Below are positions 1 to 10,634 of a stretch of DNA of 64,000 nt, piece after piece. Within the stretch, counting starts at the first letter, position 1. Every line of letters begins with the position of its first letter. The notes beneath the pieces were generated by a model. The model did not search any database, was not told where the DNA came from, and worked only from the letters and a program-made list of their open reading frames with translations. The translations under genes and the position numbers were made by a program. Origin of the DNA: Sclerodactyla briareus (lineage: Eukaryota > Echinodermata > Holothuroidea > Dendrochirotida > Sclerodactylidae); contig JAODTK010001599.1 of NCBI GenBank assembly GCA_026419785.1, forward strand, positions 62,001 through 126,000, given 5' to 3'.

Positions 1-297
1 TGATTGAGATCAAGTATGGCTCGATGAAGCGCGTTCTGTGGGAGGACACAAATGCGGCGTGATGTGCAGAGTAACACAATGCGAACCGCCAAGATCCCAA
101 AACACGCATATGGCGGGACATCGGTCCATTTGATTCTGATGTCGTCGTATTGAATATCTGATGTACAATAATTTCGTATATTGCACAAGAATAAACGAGC
201 AATTTCGATTCAAACGATTATATGAGATAAGGTAACGTTTCGGTGAAAGGTTTGCTAGTTTGAACAAGTTCTGCCGGTCGAGCAAGCTACACACTTA
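1..297. other. Unrecognised non-coding DNA
   Basis: I see no gene, RNA or repeat that I can name. A reverse-strand open frame of 94 codons lies here, but it shows no domain, and open frames of this length are expected by chance in AT-rich eukaryotic DNA. Confidence 0.5.
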
Positions 298-450
298 CAC
301 TCTTGAAAATGTTGTGTAATAGCACATCTATCCCGGTGTTGTGTGGAAAGTACACCATTCATTATGTGAAATGCACAATTTTTAACACACCCGTTACACA
401 AGGTCGAGTAAGTTTTAACAAACGAGATAGATGTGCTAGTTACACAGTGG
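298..450. mobile_element. MITE-4: short inverted-repeat element rich in TGTGTAA
   Basis: The left end (298-332) begins CACT and carries TGTGTAA followed by TAGCACATCTATC. The right end (426-449) is its reverse complement, GATAGATGTGCTA followed by GTTACACAGTG. The left arm has about a dozen extra bases after CACT. The interior (333-425) is also rich in TGTG and ACAC and has no open frame. Imperfect terminal inverted repeats around about 100 bp of non-coding DNA are typical of a non-autonomous DNA transposon. Related TGTGTAA / TTACACAGTGG sequence recurs at 45316-45790. Target duplications are not clear, so the superfamily is left open. Confidence 0.55.
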
Positions 451-2872
451 TTAGGGCCCTATCCTAAACGAGCGAGCGAGGAGACTCGCCTTCCCAGCAT
501 GCTAACCCACCAAGCATAACGCGTCTCAATTGGTTTTTTTAATAATGTTTTTGGAAATGTGTAACAGAGACAGGGAAATGATACAGAAAAAAAAACTAAA
601 TGTAAAAACAGTTCCATAAACATAAAAAACAGCTTCTTTGCATAGATATCAGGGAAATCATATCGCCAAGTGTTTGAACTTTGGCATGACTTCACATAAT
701 CTGAAAACTAATCATGAATAGTTACTAAAAAAACTATATCAGCTTTGGTGCGAATCCTTTGGGCCTCACGCCCTAATGTCCTTCCTCAAAACACTTTCTT
801 TCTGAGTTCGAAAAACGTTTCCAAAACGTGTCATCAGAGAACGTGAGCGAAGGACGTTGTGGAAACATTCTACTATTGATATCAAAATTAGGCCTACTGA
901 TTCGAAATATAGCCAAACATTAAAAATTGGTTAACAACATCTCGTGTTTGTGGGGCTGTCGGCGGGGCGCGGCCGTCGTAATCACCATCCAAGGGAGGCC
1001 CCAACTACCAAATGTCGAAGTGAATACGTTTGGCTGATATGACGTCTTATGAACTACCGAATAGTTCTCAAAAGGTTGAAGGGTTTGTCACGAGTAGTAG
1101 AACATTTCTCTTGGTAACAGGCCCCAGTAGCTACCATTGACGTGATCGTCTGTCGAACTGACAAGAAAAAACGACGGGACGTTGCATGGGGGGGGGGGGG
1201 GGACGTCACGATGTAGAAAAATCACCCAGGCAATTCGATTATCGATCCGAGTTATCATCACGAGAGATGCCAAGTAATTAGTTTCGATATCCGTGAGGCG
1301 ATTCATAAATATCGTCAAATCTATCATTCGGGTGCCGGCCTCTTCAAAGTTTCAGGACGTCTGAGAGTCCACATTTTGAACGTTATCCTTTCTACGTTAA
1401 GTAAAAATGTAATCGAAATGAAACGTTCTCGGAAACGTTAATCGTTAACCGGTATTGTTTACCGGGACATTGGCCCTTGGCACCATTGAATATTGCCTAT
1501 GTGGTGTACGTATCCACATGTAGTCTAATTCGCCAAAACATCTGTGTTGTCGGTTATTTTAGTTTCGATTGCGATATGATTATCACAGTTCTAGGTGGTA
1601 GGCCTATATTTAGAAAATTCGTTGTTGTATATTCGTATGAACTAGTTCATTCCAATTAATGCGTGCAACCTCAAATCATTGGTTGGGGGATTACATAACA
1701 GCTCTTCTCAAGAAGTTAATGTTTCCAGACAGTTTTGCTGCATAAGTGTATGATCCGTACTGATCGTGCATATTTCTCCTCCCATTGTAAATGTCAGTCT
1801 TGAACACTTTACGGCATATAGCGATTCATCAGTACGCCGCTTCGTTAAGTGGTTGGCGGCCCTTTCTGAATCTTGCCATCACAGAAGTAAGAACGAATTC
1901 TTTCGGTACTGATAGTTTCATGTTTAACATGCATGGTTAATTACATGAAATCACAGGATGGGCTACGAAATGCCCGACAGGGAGACCACGAGTCTCCAGC
2001 GGAACGGGGGATGGGTCAACATTTCCACCTCCGACGAACGGACCTGAAACCCCGGGGAGGGGGGGGGGGATTAAGTAGGATGCCGAAATCACCAGGTAAT
2101 CATATTGGAACCAGGATTTCCCGCAGTTCTCGCCCTCTCCCTTCCGTCACCATCGGTACCACCCTGCATGAAACGCCGCCGAGCCCAAGTTGACTCGACA
2201 TTTTGCAGAATGGTGTTTTTCGAATTCCTCTATTGAATGACAGGGAATTCATATTTAAAAACACGTGTCCAACATTTCCGTGTAGTTACCACCTACTCAG
2301 TATGGTCCCTAGTAGGAGCTATGGCAGAATGTTATAGGCACACTAATCAATTGAATTCAAGAAAACATAGTTGGTAAATACTCTCAGGAGTCCTATTGAT
2401 TAGCGTGTCCTAAAAATCCTCTTGCCACGATCACCTCTATACTTTATCATGCATTCTGCACGCATTCGCCTGTTAAGCCGGGCGTCGAGTTTGGACTGCT
2501 CACACGTCGAAACACGTTTTACCTAAGGGTAGAGGGCATCCCCTCTCCCCTAGACCCTCGCCAGGCCGGACCCCCCCCCCCGCCCCTCCCCATGACAAAA
2601 TCTCCCGGTACGGCGGCCTGGTTCCTGCTTCATATTATGGCAGGAGATCACACTTTTGCTACCCTCATCTCCAGTTCTCCCCCCCAAGATGGCGATACCT
2701 ATCTTTTCGTCTATAGATGGGTCGAAAGGCTGGGTCACAATGGAGTCAAGTAGAGATCATCCGCAACAGAGAATAGTACAGTGTGGCTAATTCTTAGCTT
2801 CTGAAGTCCGTCGAGGCCTCCACTCGAGGTTCATCCGAGAATTTGCACCAAGCGGTGATCCAAACCGGTAAC
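451..2872. other. Unrecognised non-coding stretch with G/C runs
   Basis: No coding relic recognised in about 2.4 kb. Homopolymer runs: G15 at 1188-1202, G11 at 2059-2069 and C11 at 2571-2581. A small hairpin-forming inverted repeat lies at about 2337-2411 (GGCACACTAATCAA against TTGATTAGCGTGTCC). TAGGCCTA occurs near 886 and 1597. The short open frames look like chance. Confidence 0.45.
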
Positions 2873-3720
2873 AAATTATATCCCCACTTCGGCGAACGTT
2901 ATGTTTTGCAGCGTCGTTCTCCGCTGCCGCGGAAGATTTTCGTGTGAAACGCAATAACTCTCTAATCACTGTATCCGATTGACAACGAACTTTGCTCACA
3001 TGTTCGCCCTTACAAGCCTTATGAAATCTCGGATGAGTCGAATGTGGGTGTCGCTACAACACTCCAGCAGCGGTCAATCTTGTTGTCGTTTTTTAATGCG
3101 TGGCGATCGTTCAAAACCAACTTTTGTTTTCGCCCCATACGACCCCACCCGCGGCCAATTTTGATTTTTTGTGAAATCAATTTTTCCGCAGATTTAACAA
3201 CATTGTTTTTCCTTTCAAAAAACTTTGCACTCATGATCTCGTCAATGGAAATTTTGAATGGTTCAACAGTGTGCGTCCCCCGACGACAGCTTTGATTTTT
3301 GGCGAAACTGAGTTTTCGCTGATTCCGGCGTTTTCGAGGCGTGGCGATTGTTTTGAGACCAACTTTTTATTTTCTGCCTCATACGACCCAACCCGGCGGC
3401 ATGAAAAGAAATATAACAACAATAGTATTTTCCGTTTTGCCGTTATTTGCGCGGTTCGGAACAAAACGATTTTCAGACATTAATTTCGCGCTATAAGGCA
3501 CCCAACCCAACAGGCCATCTAGACTTTGCTGACCAGACTGATTCGACTGACAGTAGTAGCATATTCGGTGGCAGGGTGTGTGCATGAAACAACCTCCCAC
3601 CTTCTGGGTTATAGAATCCCTTCTGATGAAAAAAAACAAAAAAAAATAAGGCGAACAATGTCACTCTCCGATTGATCGAAGTGGGATAAACACGTTGGCG
3701 TTTACCCGCCAGCGGATGTC
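2873..3720 (+). repeat. Rep-A copy 1 (dispersed repeat, internal units)
   Basis: This block matches 61407-62560 in the same order and orientation. It opens with the 'tatccccacttcgg' segment, then the 'cagcgtcgt..ccgc' and 'gcaataactctctaa' segments, then units containing 'catacgacccca', 'ggaaattttgaatgg' and 'gtggcgat', and ends with 'tgtgtgcat ... acctcac/ccac ... tct-gat-aaaa' and an A-rich stretch near 3629-3648. Here the internal unit is present about one and a half times (about 3045-3275 and 3276-3400), against about two and a half times in the second copy. It has no long open frame and no visible terminal repeats. The class is unknown. Confidence 0.6.
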
Positions 3721-4305
3721 TATTCTAGTTCCCACTGAGTCGCCGAATGGAACTGTTTTTACTGTTATGTCAAGGGTGCCAAAATTGCCACTGGAGAGCT
3801 CGTCTCATGAAACAAAAATATCGGTCATAACCAATGTATAGAGCCGCGTTTCATGCAGCGGGCGGGGCAGGCTGGCGGGCGTTTCTTTTTCTCGAATCGG
3901 TCATGCAGCAATTTTTTCGCTCGGCCCGCGTGTCGTTTGGTATTTTCGTATCAATTTCCGGGGTTTCCTGAATCTTACCGGCTTGTATCCCGATAATAGA
4001 AGTAGAGGACAATTTTATGTTCAAAATGATGTCCAAACAACATTCATACTGTTTTCACCCTAGGAGGAGATTATCAACAGATCGTTTCTATTTTTAACGG
4101 CCGACACTTTTGAACCACATATTTCAGTTTTTTAATTAAACCATGATGTCAAGTATTTGATAATTTAAATCTCCAAAACCTGTCAATTGTGTGAAGTTTT
4201 AATAGGGGCGTATCGTTGAAATTTGAAACACTTTGTGTCAGAACAGAAGACAAGAAAATGAACACCGGTGTTAGGCTAAACACTAGTATCGTCCGGTTGT
4301 TGAAA
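3721..4305. other. Unrecognised non-coding stretch
   Basis: AT-rich single-copy-looking sequence. I find no match elsewhere in the window and no coding signature. Confidence 0.4.
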
Positions 4306-4396
4306 AATAATAAGAATAATAATATAATAATAATAATAAATAATAATAATAATAATCATAATACAATAATATAATAAATAATAATAATAATAATAG
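4306..4396. repeat. ATA/AAT trinucleotide array
   Basis: About 90 bp of AAT-type repeat with small interruptions. It directly abuts a 'tatatagcgcatc' motif, so it may be the TTA-type tail of a reverse-strand SINE remnant rather than an independent microsatellite. Confidence 0.85.
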
Positions 4397-4440
4397 TAGG
4401 CTACATCGGGGTCTATATAGCGCATCTACACATAAAAGTG
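4397..4440 (-). mobile_element. SINE 3'-end remnant
   Basis: The sequence 'ggtctatatagcgcatc' next to an AAT array copies the arrangement at 55558-55620, where an AAT array is followed by 'ctatagagcgcag ... aaagcgcg'. I read it as the last bases of a reverse-strand SINE. No tRNA-like head remains, so this is a fragment. Confidence 0.35.
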
Positions 4441-4594
4441 AGAAGAGGGCGTGACTCGAGAAAACGCCCCGCCCGCCCGCGTGCATGGAAACGCGGCTTC
4501 TTAAGATCATCTAGGTCTGTGGGAGGAGATGTTCGTGACCAGCTGAATTCTGCAGAGTTGCCACAGTCTGTTCTATACGTGTAAAAACGTTGGT

Positions 4595-4738
4595 TAAGTA
4601 TTCAGCAACCTCAAAAGTTTGGCAAAAATTGACCTATATTATCAATCCATTCCAATGATACGCCATAGGACTAACATGACATTGCCTATTGAATGATCAA
4701 TTTGGTTTTTACCAAACTTTTGAGGTTGCTGGGTACTT
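4595..4738. mobile_element. Foldback / short palindromic MITE
   Basis: Arms of about 38 bases face each other at 4595-4633 and 4697-4738. Both carry CAGCAACCTCAAAAGTTTGG on their respective strands, with AAGTA / GTACTT at the tips. The loop is about 63 bp and non-coding. Long arms relative to length suggest a foldback-type non-autonomous DNA element. A possible TA target lies at the tips but is not certain. Confidence 0.6.
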
Positions 4739-4939
4739 TTTTTCACTTTTTTTTCTTATACAAAATTGTACATTTCACTGCGCTACACCAACCACGGCAT
4801 GTCATGGGGGGGGATTTCGTTTCTTCACCAATTCCGGTTTCAAAATTAAAGCAATTTTTAAATCAAGCATGAATTCGCCTCCTCATACGAAATGTTTAAT
4901 GTGAATGTCAGCGGAGTGGACCTGCTTGATCGATCATTA

Positions 4940-7120
4940 CCCATAACGCCCGCCGCTTGTCACCTAAAGAAAAGGTTGACATCCAATGAGCTGTTCTTTG
5001 ACGAATGAATTTTAAAGCTCCTGGATCTGCCCCGGAAAAAAGACTGATAAACCGGGGATTTCGACTTCATTTGGACAATCCAGGAGACCGTGACGCGATC
5101 ACCTTCCTTGACGTCTTCTTGCAATGTACGGATCTAAAACCCTCAAAAACAGCATGTTTACACTTCACGCTGCTACATAGCCGACCTCAAGATCACTGGG
5201 CAGTGCGGTTAAGGTTATACCTTGAGGCGGTTGTGGAACGTGTCTCTGGGGTTACCATTGATACCATTCCGGGGGGTGCATTTCAAACACACCATTATTC
5301 CGCCGCCACCAGCGGAAACCACTGTTCGATCAAGCAAGTGGCGGGATACATGCGTGAAATCCTCTGCTGAAGACCAACGCAGGAAGTTTCACCGGTTACC
5401 AATTTTGTAAATAGTGCTGATCGTTACGAGACGAACCTTCGTGACTTGCTCGACAAACACGCTACAGCCAGAGAGAACAAAGGTTGCTTCAAGTCCATAA
5501 ACAGTTATATACAGAGCAGGTTGAGGCTTACCATTGCATGATTGACCAAGCCAACTGGATACCATTACCACGCCAGTCAAGTTTTTAGGTGCGATGACAG
5601 ACGACTTTTTTGACCGTTCTCCAAATCTGCCCCGTACACTGCCCTACCAGATCATGACTGGGGAAAAACAGCTCGTTGTCCAATCACTTCCCAACTGCTA
5701 AAGGAAAACTTGAAGAGTGATCTCTTTATACTACCGTACAGCCGTTGTCGGACTCATGTGGAAATTCACTTTCTTCATTTCATGCGTGTCCGAATGATGA
5801 CATCTACAAGGTAACTGTTCCACTCTAACACTACACCATGCTCTCTGTGCCTACATATCTCTTGAAACTATGTATTAATGTATACTGCGTTGTCCACTTG
5901 GTAAATTCCACCACCCTGAAGGTAGCTCACATTACACTTGTCCCGAGGAGTCCTGAAACTCGATCGAAACACATCAAGAGCTTATTGATTCAATATAGAA
6001 TTGAAATACGTCAGCTAAGTGATCGAACGGTCAGCCTCTGCCCAGTCAGCCTCAGCCAGGCAAATAACTTAATTGAGTTACGGCAGTCAAATCACCGCTA
6101 GTTTTACGGTACTGCGATCGCATTAGTTCGAGTGCGAACGATCTTCTGCGTACTATCGATGATCGAGGAGAAGCGGTTCTTTTCAGGCTAGAATATTCGG
6201 CTGCGTTTGACACAATTGGCGACCGAATCCTAATTAAGACGTCTCATCGCGTCATGGCATCAGTGACTCTGTCCTTCAGCGGTTGCCATCCTTTCTCACT
6301 GACCGACCCCAGCTGGTTGAAGTTTTAATATTCTTTCGGAGAGCAGTCCCCTCCGTATCGGTGTCCCACAAGGATCCGTTCGAGGGCCCCAACTTTCCAC
6401 GTACACACACCTCTTGGGGATGTGATGCGGTATCAATGGATCCAACTGCATAATCATGCGGATAACATTCGTACGCACACAATCTCCTGCTTAGAGTAGT
6501 GTATTCAGTTGCCAAGGCATTGTCATACCGCCAGAACGAGTTGCTCTTGAACTCTAACACGGAGGTGATTTTCTTCCACCCCCGGTTCTGCAAATCTCTC
6601 CCGCCTGCGAGCATAGCAACTGGAAGCTCTGTCGTGAATGCTTCCACAACAGTTAAAAGCCTTGTTGGCGTCACATTTGACGTGAAAATGGGCATGCAAG
6701 CACATTTGAGGGAAGTGTATAGGCAGCCTCTTGTGCTATTCACGAATTCGAAAGATCCTTTGCCACCCCTAGTCCTGAGTGTCTTGTACACGCCTTTGTC
6801 TCGATCCTCGAGGTCAACCTACTGTAACGTCCTTAATAGTCTGTCTAAGAGAGACATCGGGGAATTTTTAACGGAGTACAAGAACTCGACTGCTCGGTGA
6901 GTCACTCGCAGTCGAGAGTAGGACCATATCAAGCCGAATGTCGGTAATTTTCGTTGGTTCCCCATTTAGGTGAGAGTGGAGAACAAATCCCTCTTCATAT
7001 TCAACATGCTCTCCATGTAATGGCACCAGTGTACATTACTGAACTCTGTCCAGAAGGGGTAGGGGTAGATGTTTGAGGAGTTTTACCCTTCAATTATTAC
7101 CCATGCGGTTCGAGTGTCGG
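4940..7120 (+). pseudogene. Broken CR1/jockey-like LINE ORF2
   Basis: This is a decayed retrotransposon polyprotein, readable only across several frames. Endonuclease C-terminal part: 'LFFDE' near 4990 and 'FRLHLDNPGDRD' then 'TFLDVF' near 5055-5120, matching the GDFN-H-D-PGDRDA-TFLDLL block of CR1-type endonucleases. Linker: 'NLRDLLDKHA' near 5435-5465. Reverse transcriptase: 'NDLLRTIDDRGEAVLF' then 'SAAFDTI' (6197-6217), 'GVPQGSVRGP' (6360-6389) and 'LHNHADN' (6446-6466). Thumb: 'VNASTTVKSLVGVTFDVKM' and 'YCNVLNSLSKRDI' (about 6640-6880). The tail, 'LVTRSR' to 'ELCPEG', reaches about 7060. Family members have YADD at the catalytic site; here it reads HADN, so the second Asp is lost. Frameshifts and stops occur throughout, for example near 5000, 6130 and 6330. 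No functional protein is possible. An intact element would be longer; the 5' part is missing. Confidence 0.85.
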
Positions 7121-7210
7121 CGCCCACGGCCTTCTTTCCAGCGGTGGGTCACTGGATTATTCCAGACACGCTGCTATATTGGTGCCATTGGTAGGTACCA
7201 ACTCTTTTGT

Positions 7211-7283
7211 ATGACTGCCCGGTTTCGAACCGGGGACCTTCGCATTGTTTGGGTCAACCACTATGCTCTTCCACTCGACCACG
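7211..7283 (-). mobile_element. tRNA-like sequence (SINE head or tRNA pseudogene)
   Basis: On the reverse strand an A-box-like TGGTCGAGTGG (about 7282-7272) is followed about 40 bases later by a perfect B box GGTTCGAAACC inside a five-base-pair T arm (CCCGG/CCGGG, about 7235-7218). The anticodon region folds poorly, with only a three-base stem TTG/CAA. I therefore do not call a working tRNA. A Pol III-promoted SINE head or a dead tRNA copy fits better. No recognisable SINE body follows on its 3' side, because that DNA is LINE-derived. Confidence 0.55.
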
Positions 7284-7299
7284 CGCAATTTTCTGTCAG

Positions 7300-7649
7300 A
7301 AGATCGGCCAACCCTGATCTCTTCGCTCTTCTTCACAAGCCCTCCCGCGTGATGATGATGGGTGATAAAGGATGATAGTGATGGTGGAGACGAACAATAC
7401 GGATGACGATGATGTTGAATTATCCCCAGGGGCCCAGGGCGAGCTATATTTGCGGCGGGGACTCATGGGGCGCCCTCGCATCGGTGTTCGATGGGCGTCC
7501 CACTTGTACCACCCCGGGCCGTCAGTTACAATACCTAGTTGGCATCGGTCCAGGCGTGTAGGGGTTAGGACAAACATACGTGCGTTTGGCTGTGACGAAA
7601 ACTGCCGCGCATTTTAAATGCATCGTACCTATATACAATACGTTACACG
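7300..7649. other. Unrecognised non-coding stretch
   Basis: GC-richer interval with 'gatgatgat' and 'gatgacgatgatg' short repeats near 7350-7410. Open frames exist on both strands but show no domain. Confidence 0.35.
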
Positions 7650-7931
7650 TTAGGCCCATGTCATGCCACGCCGACACACAGTTGAATGCGCATATTGGTA
7701 TTGTGACACCCATTCATTCAGCTCGGGGAAATGGAGAATGTTGATGTTCGTCGACGCACGGTGTTTGTTTTGACGATTTATTACCCAGAGTGCGCCCTGG
7801 AAGGGATTTTGCAATCTCGGAGGACGTAGATCGTCGATGATTCCCGAAATTGTGTTCACAGCTTCTTCAGTAAATAACTTTACCCCAATGAATATCTGAC
7901 GTTCTGATCGTTCCTTCCATATGTCAAACAA
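7650..7931 (-). other. Possible degenerate exon in duplicated block A
   Basis: A 93-codon reverse-strand open frame begins MFDIWKERSERQIFIGVKLF and contains 'GIIDDLRPPRL'. Its upstream two thirds (7772-7931) align with 12216-12430 in block B, where the same frame is broken by stops and indels. The composition looks more protein-like than most frames here. I recognise no family, and there is no clear splice context. It may be one exon of a decayed gene or simply part of an unnamed repeat. Confidence 0.15.
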
Positions 7932-8430
7932 AGACCGCCTGTATTTTGCTATGGTAACCTGATGTTGTCAAATTACTCCTCGATTAATTAAAACTGAGCT
8001 GAAACAAATACGAATCTCAGAGGTAGATACACTTCTCACTCATGCCTGGACAAGAATCGACTAATTAGGTTTCCGCAACGTCTGACTGACCAAATAATTT
8101 AGACGACGATTTCTTTATTAATTGTTAGTTTTGTCAGTTTTCCTCGATTCGGATCTTCACACGCGCACGTGTTCGCCGGATGCCGCGGCGCGATGGCCTA
8201 TTGAAGTTCTCGCTTGCACTTAATGACAAGTTCGTGTAGAATATAGCCGCATTTACTAAGAACTGTTATGATTTTCTTTCTTCCGATGTGATACCGTTAT
8301 TGCGCGTGTCGAGAATTAACACATCTCATTTGTTAGGCTACTGTGCACGCATCAGTCCCCATCATGTCGCACACGCATCCGCAAAGGAACCCCAACACGT
8401 TTCCACGCAGGTGCGTATATAGATTTCGTG
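7772..8430. repeat. Duplicated block A, part 1
   Basis: This block aligns with 12216-12875 over about 650 bp in the same orientation. Anchors include 'gacgatt-attaccc', 'cagtaaata', 'ccaatgaatat', 'cagacaaaga/caaacaaagac', 'ttattaattgttagttt', 'gcgcacgtgtt', 'atgacaag' and 'caggtgcg'. Divergence is high, with many indels, so the duplication is old. In this copy the segment that encodes a membrane helix in block B is broken. Confidence 0.6.
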
Positions 8431-8689
8431 TTTCCTCAATTTCGCGATAACGCATATGCACACCGCCCTCATCGCGTGGAAACATGAATAAGACATATAT
8501 CATAACGGTATTGGGTCTCAAATGGTCAAATGATGTGTTTAAACAGTTCAGAGATATTGAAGAGGTAGTAGGCTAATAAAAACTAATGAACGCATTTGTT
8601 GACGGTCATTGTCCTAATTATTATTTCAAAACTTGTTCCATTCAGCCTTTATTTAATGTCCTCCCTTCCAACCACGAAGTAGTAATCTA
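8431..8689. other. Unrecognised AT-rich DNA between duplicated segments
   Basis: Nothing recognised. It presumably belongs to the same old duplication as its flanks, but I cannot align it to copy B. Confidence 0.35.
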
Positions 8690-8840
8690 TTTTATTGACT
8701 GATACAAAAACTCACAATTGAAAAATAAATCTGTTGGAACGATAGTATTAGATTAAATTTCGTATTTTCGTGGAATAGGTCCCTGTGACGAAACATATAC
8801 ACTTGTTGCGACCGGCCGTCTTTTTGGAAAATTCGAGTGC
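8690..8840. repeat. Segment shared with 32600-32760
   Basis: The two places share 'ctgata-aaaaact', 'ttcgtggaatagg', 'aacatatacaa/cttgttgc' and 'aaaattcg-gt' in the same order over about 150 bp. This is a diverged dispersed repeat or old duplication of unknown class. Confidence 0.5.
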
Positions 8841-9070
8841 TGCAAATACGGTGTCAAATTCCTACACCACACACTGTGTAAAATTTGTACACGTATATTG
8901 ATACCAGATGTGAATTCGCTGAACGAACAGGTTTTGTAGTATAGACGCGTTCCAAAGGTACCGGTAGTGACAAATTAGAAAAATCCAAGTCATGATTAGA
9001 GAAGTTCTCAAGTCCTATACTGACTGTGAAATGGTATTATTTTCATTTTTTCTACGGCCAGTGCGTAGTA

Positions 9071-9215
9071 CCGAGAGAGGTTTCTAAGGTGGGGGGGGGG
9101 GGGGGGCTGAAGTCGCAACATTTATAGCCGTATCTTCCCTATTGGGACGTAAATGCAAAGTCATTGTTTACTGGTCACGATCGAGAGAGGTTCTGACCCC
9201 CCCCCCCCCCTCCCC
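9071..9215. repeat. Paired G16 and C14 tracts with a shared leader
   Basis: 'cgagagaggtttct' precedes G16 (9091-9106), and 'cgagagaggttct' precedes C14 (9197-9210). The two homopolymers are about 90 bp apart and complementary, so they could pair into a hairpin. No gene is present. Confidence 0.6.
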
Positions 9216-9504
9216 CTCTCTTGCGCGCGTACGCCACTGCCTACTGCTTTGCGGATTAATCGTAGGCCTAATGTATACTGACTTATTATATACGATTATT
9301 ATTCTAGAATATTTCCCCAATGGATTATTTCGGACTGCAATTTTGACCCCGAATAGCCGAAGTCAATTTCTCCGCATCAGTTATTACGAATCCTTGTTTT
9401 CTTAAACTTTGCTGAGTCTCCCAGGAACTGGCGAAATTATTTGGATTTCTGCCCCTCGATCCTCTGTCAAGATTCAAACATTTCAACTCTCGGCGAAGTT
9501 ATTA

Positions 9505-9690
9505 ATTTTCCGTTCCCGCTAATGTGACATCACTAAGACGATAGAGCAATTTCACGGTAGGCCTATACACAGATACACGGGCAGACAAGTGGAAATGATT
9601 GACTCCTCGCCTCGCACACGTGTACATATTACAGTCGAATCGCTATCGGGGTGAGATAAATCTTATAGAAGGTCAGCCTCGGTACGAGGT
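9505..9690. repeat. Duplicated block A, part 2
   Basis: This segment aligns with 15205-15380: 'ttaattttcc-ttccc-ctaat', 'catcact--gacga', 'atttcacg-tag-cct', 'gcacacgtgtacata' and 'gtcgaatcgctatcggggt', then 'gaaggtca'. Both copies keep a CACGTG hexamer at the same place. With part 1 this shows a tandem duplication of at least 1.9 kb. Confidence 0.6.
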
Positions 9691-10634
9691 CTACTACACC
9701 CCCAACGAATACGATGTAAATGGTTTCTAAATTTTTTTTTTTCCCTTGTAAATCACTTCTCATTACAGCTAGATTAAGAAGTGGACTCGTTTATCCAACC
9801 TTGCGAGTTATTGGAAAATATAAATTTACCCTGCATGACCCTTGGCCAGATGAATTTGACTTCACGCATGGGTTTGGCTATGGATATTGTGACATTGCGA
9901 ATTACCGGTTGAATTAATACGGCATCTGCCACACATACTACAGCAATACACTAACACATATCACATCGCTATTTTCTGCAGTCATGTTGTCAAACATGAA
10001 CATCAACATAACTATGCTAATCATCTATACTCGGTCTGGCCGAATGAGATATTGTAATCAGTCTGCCTTCCTTCCTTCTCATCTATATTTACTGTTGCTA
10101 GTTGCCATAGAAATGGGGTAACAATTTGTGGCATGTGGTTAAAAACTATCTCTGAGGGGTATCCTATATGATGGGGTACCATCGGTGCTGGGTGGTCCAG
10201 CAACTCGGGAACGTTTTAGTGTTTTTCACTACTTTTTCAAACCCATCTCTCTGTTACCTATCATAGGTAGGGTGTGGGTGTGTGTGTAGGTGTGCGTGGT
10301 GTGTGTTTGTGTGTGTGTCACACTTTCTCGTTAGCGGGATTACTCACAAACAGTTGGGTACACGCTCTGATTAGATTTTGGCACGGAAGTCAGTAATTAT
10401 AAGTCAGAGTAATTAGCCTATTCTATGTATGTTAATTGGTGGTGCGTTTTGCGTACCGGTATCCGTCTGATTCTTAATGGTTTCCCGCGAAAATCTCTAG
10501 TTTGGAGTTGTCGAACCTCGTAAAACTAGGCAGAAAATGTGAAATTCAGGTAGTGGGAGGCGACCTTTTAGGCCATTCCTTCATTTTTTCATCGTTCTCA
10601 CTTGAATTTTTTTTGCTGAATCCAATGGCTGGCG
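9691..10634. other. Unrecognised stretch with a GT-rich tract
   Basis: Weak similarity to 15500-15780 ('cgtttatccaaccttgcgag' against a related stretch near 15508, and 'agtcatgtt'), probably the fading continuation of the A/B duplication. A GT-rich microsatellite occupies about 10270-10319. No gene. Confidence 0.4.
10270..10319. repeat. GT-rich microsatellite
   Basis: About 50 bp of imperfect GT/TGG repeat. Confidence 0.8.

Noticed and set aside
6276..6791. 171-codon reverse-strand open frame, the longest in the window
   Set aside because: It is antisense to the LINE reverse transcriptase, whose forward-strand motifs are clear. The reverse frame has no recognisable content.
7211..7283. A functional tRNA gene
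   Set aside because: The T arm and both boxes are good, but the anticodon arm has at best three pairs and the acceptor ends do not pair.
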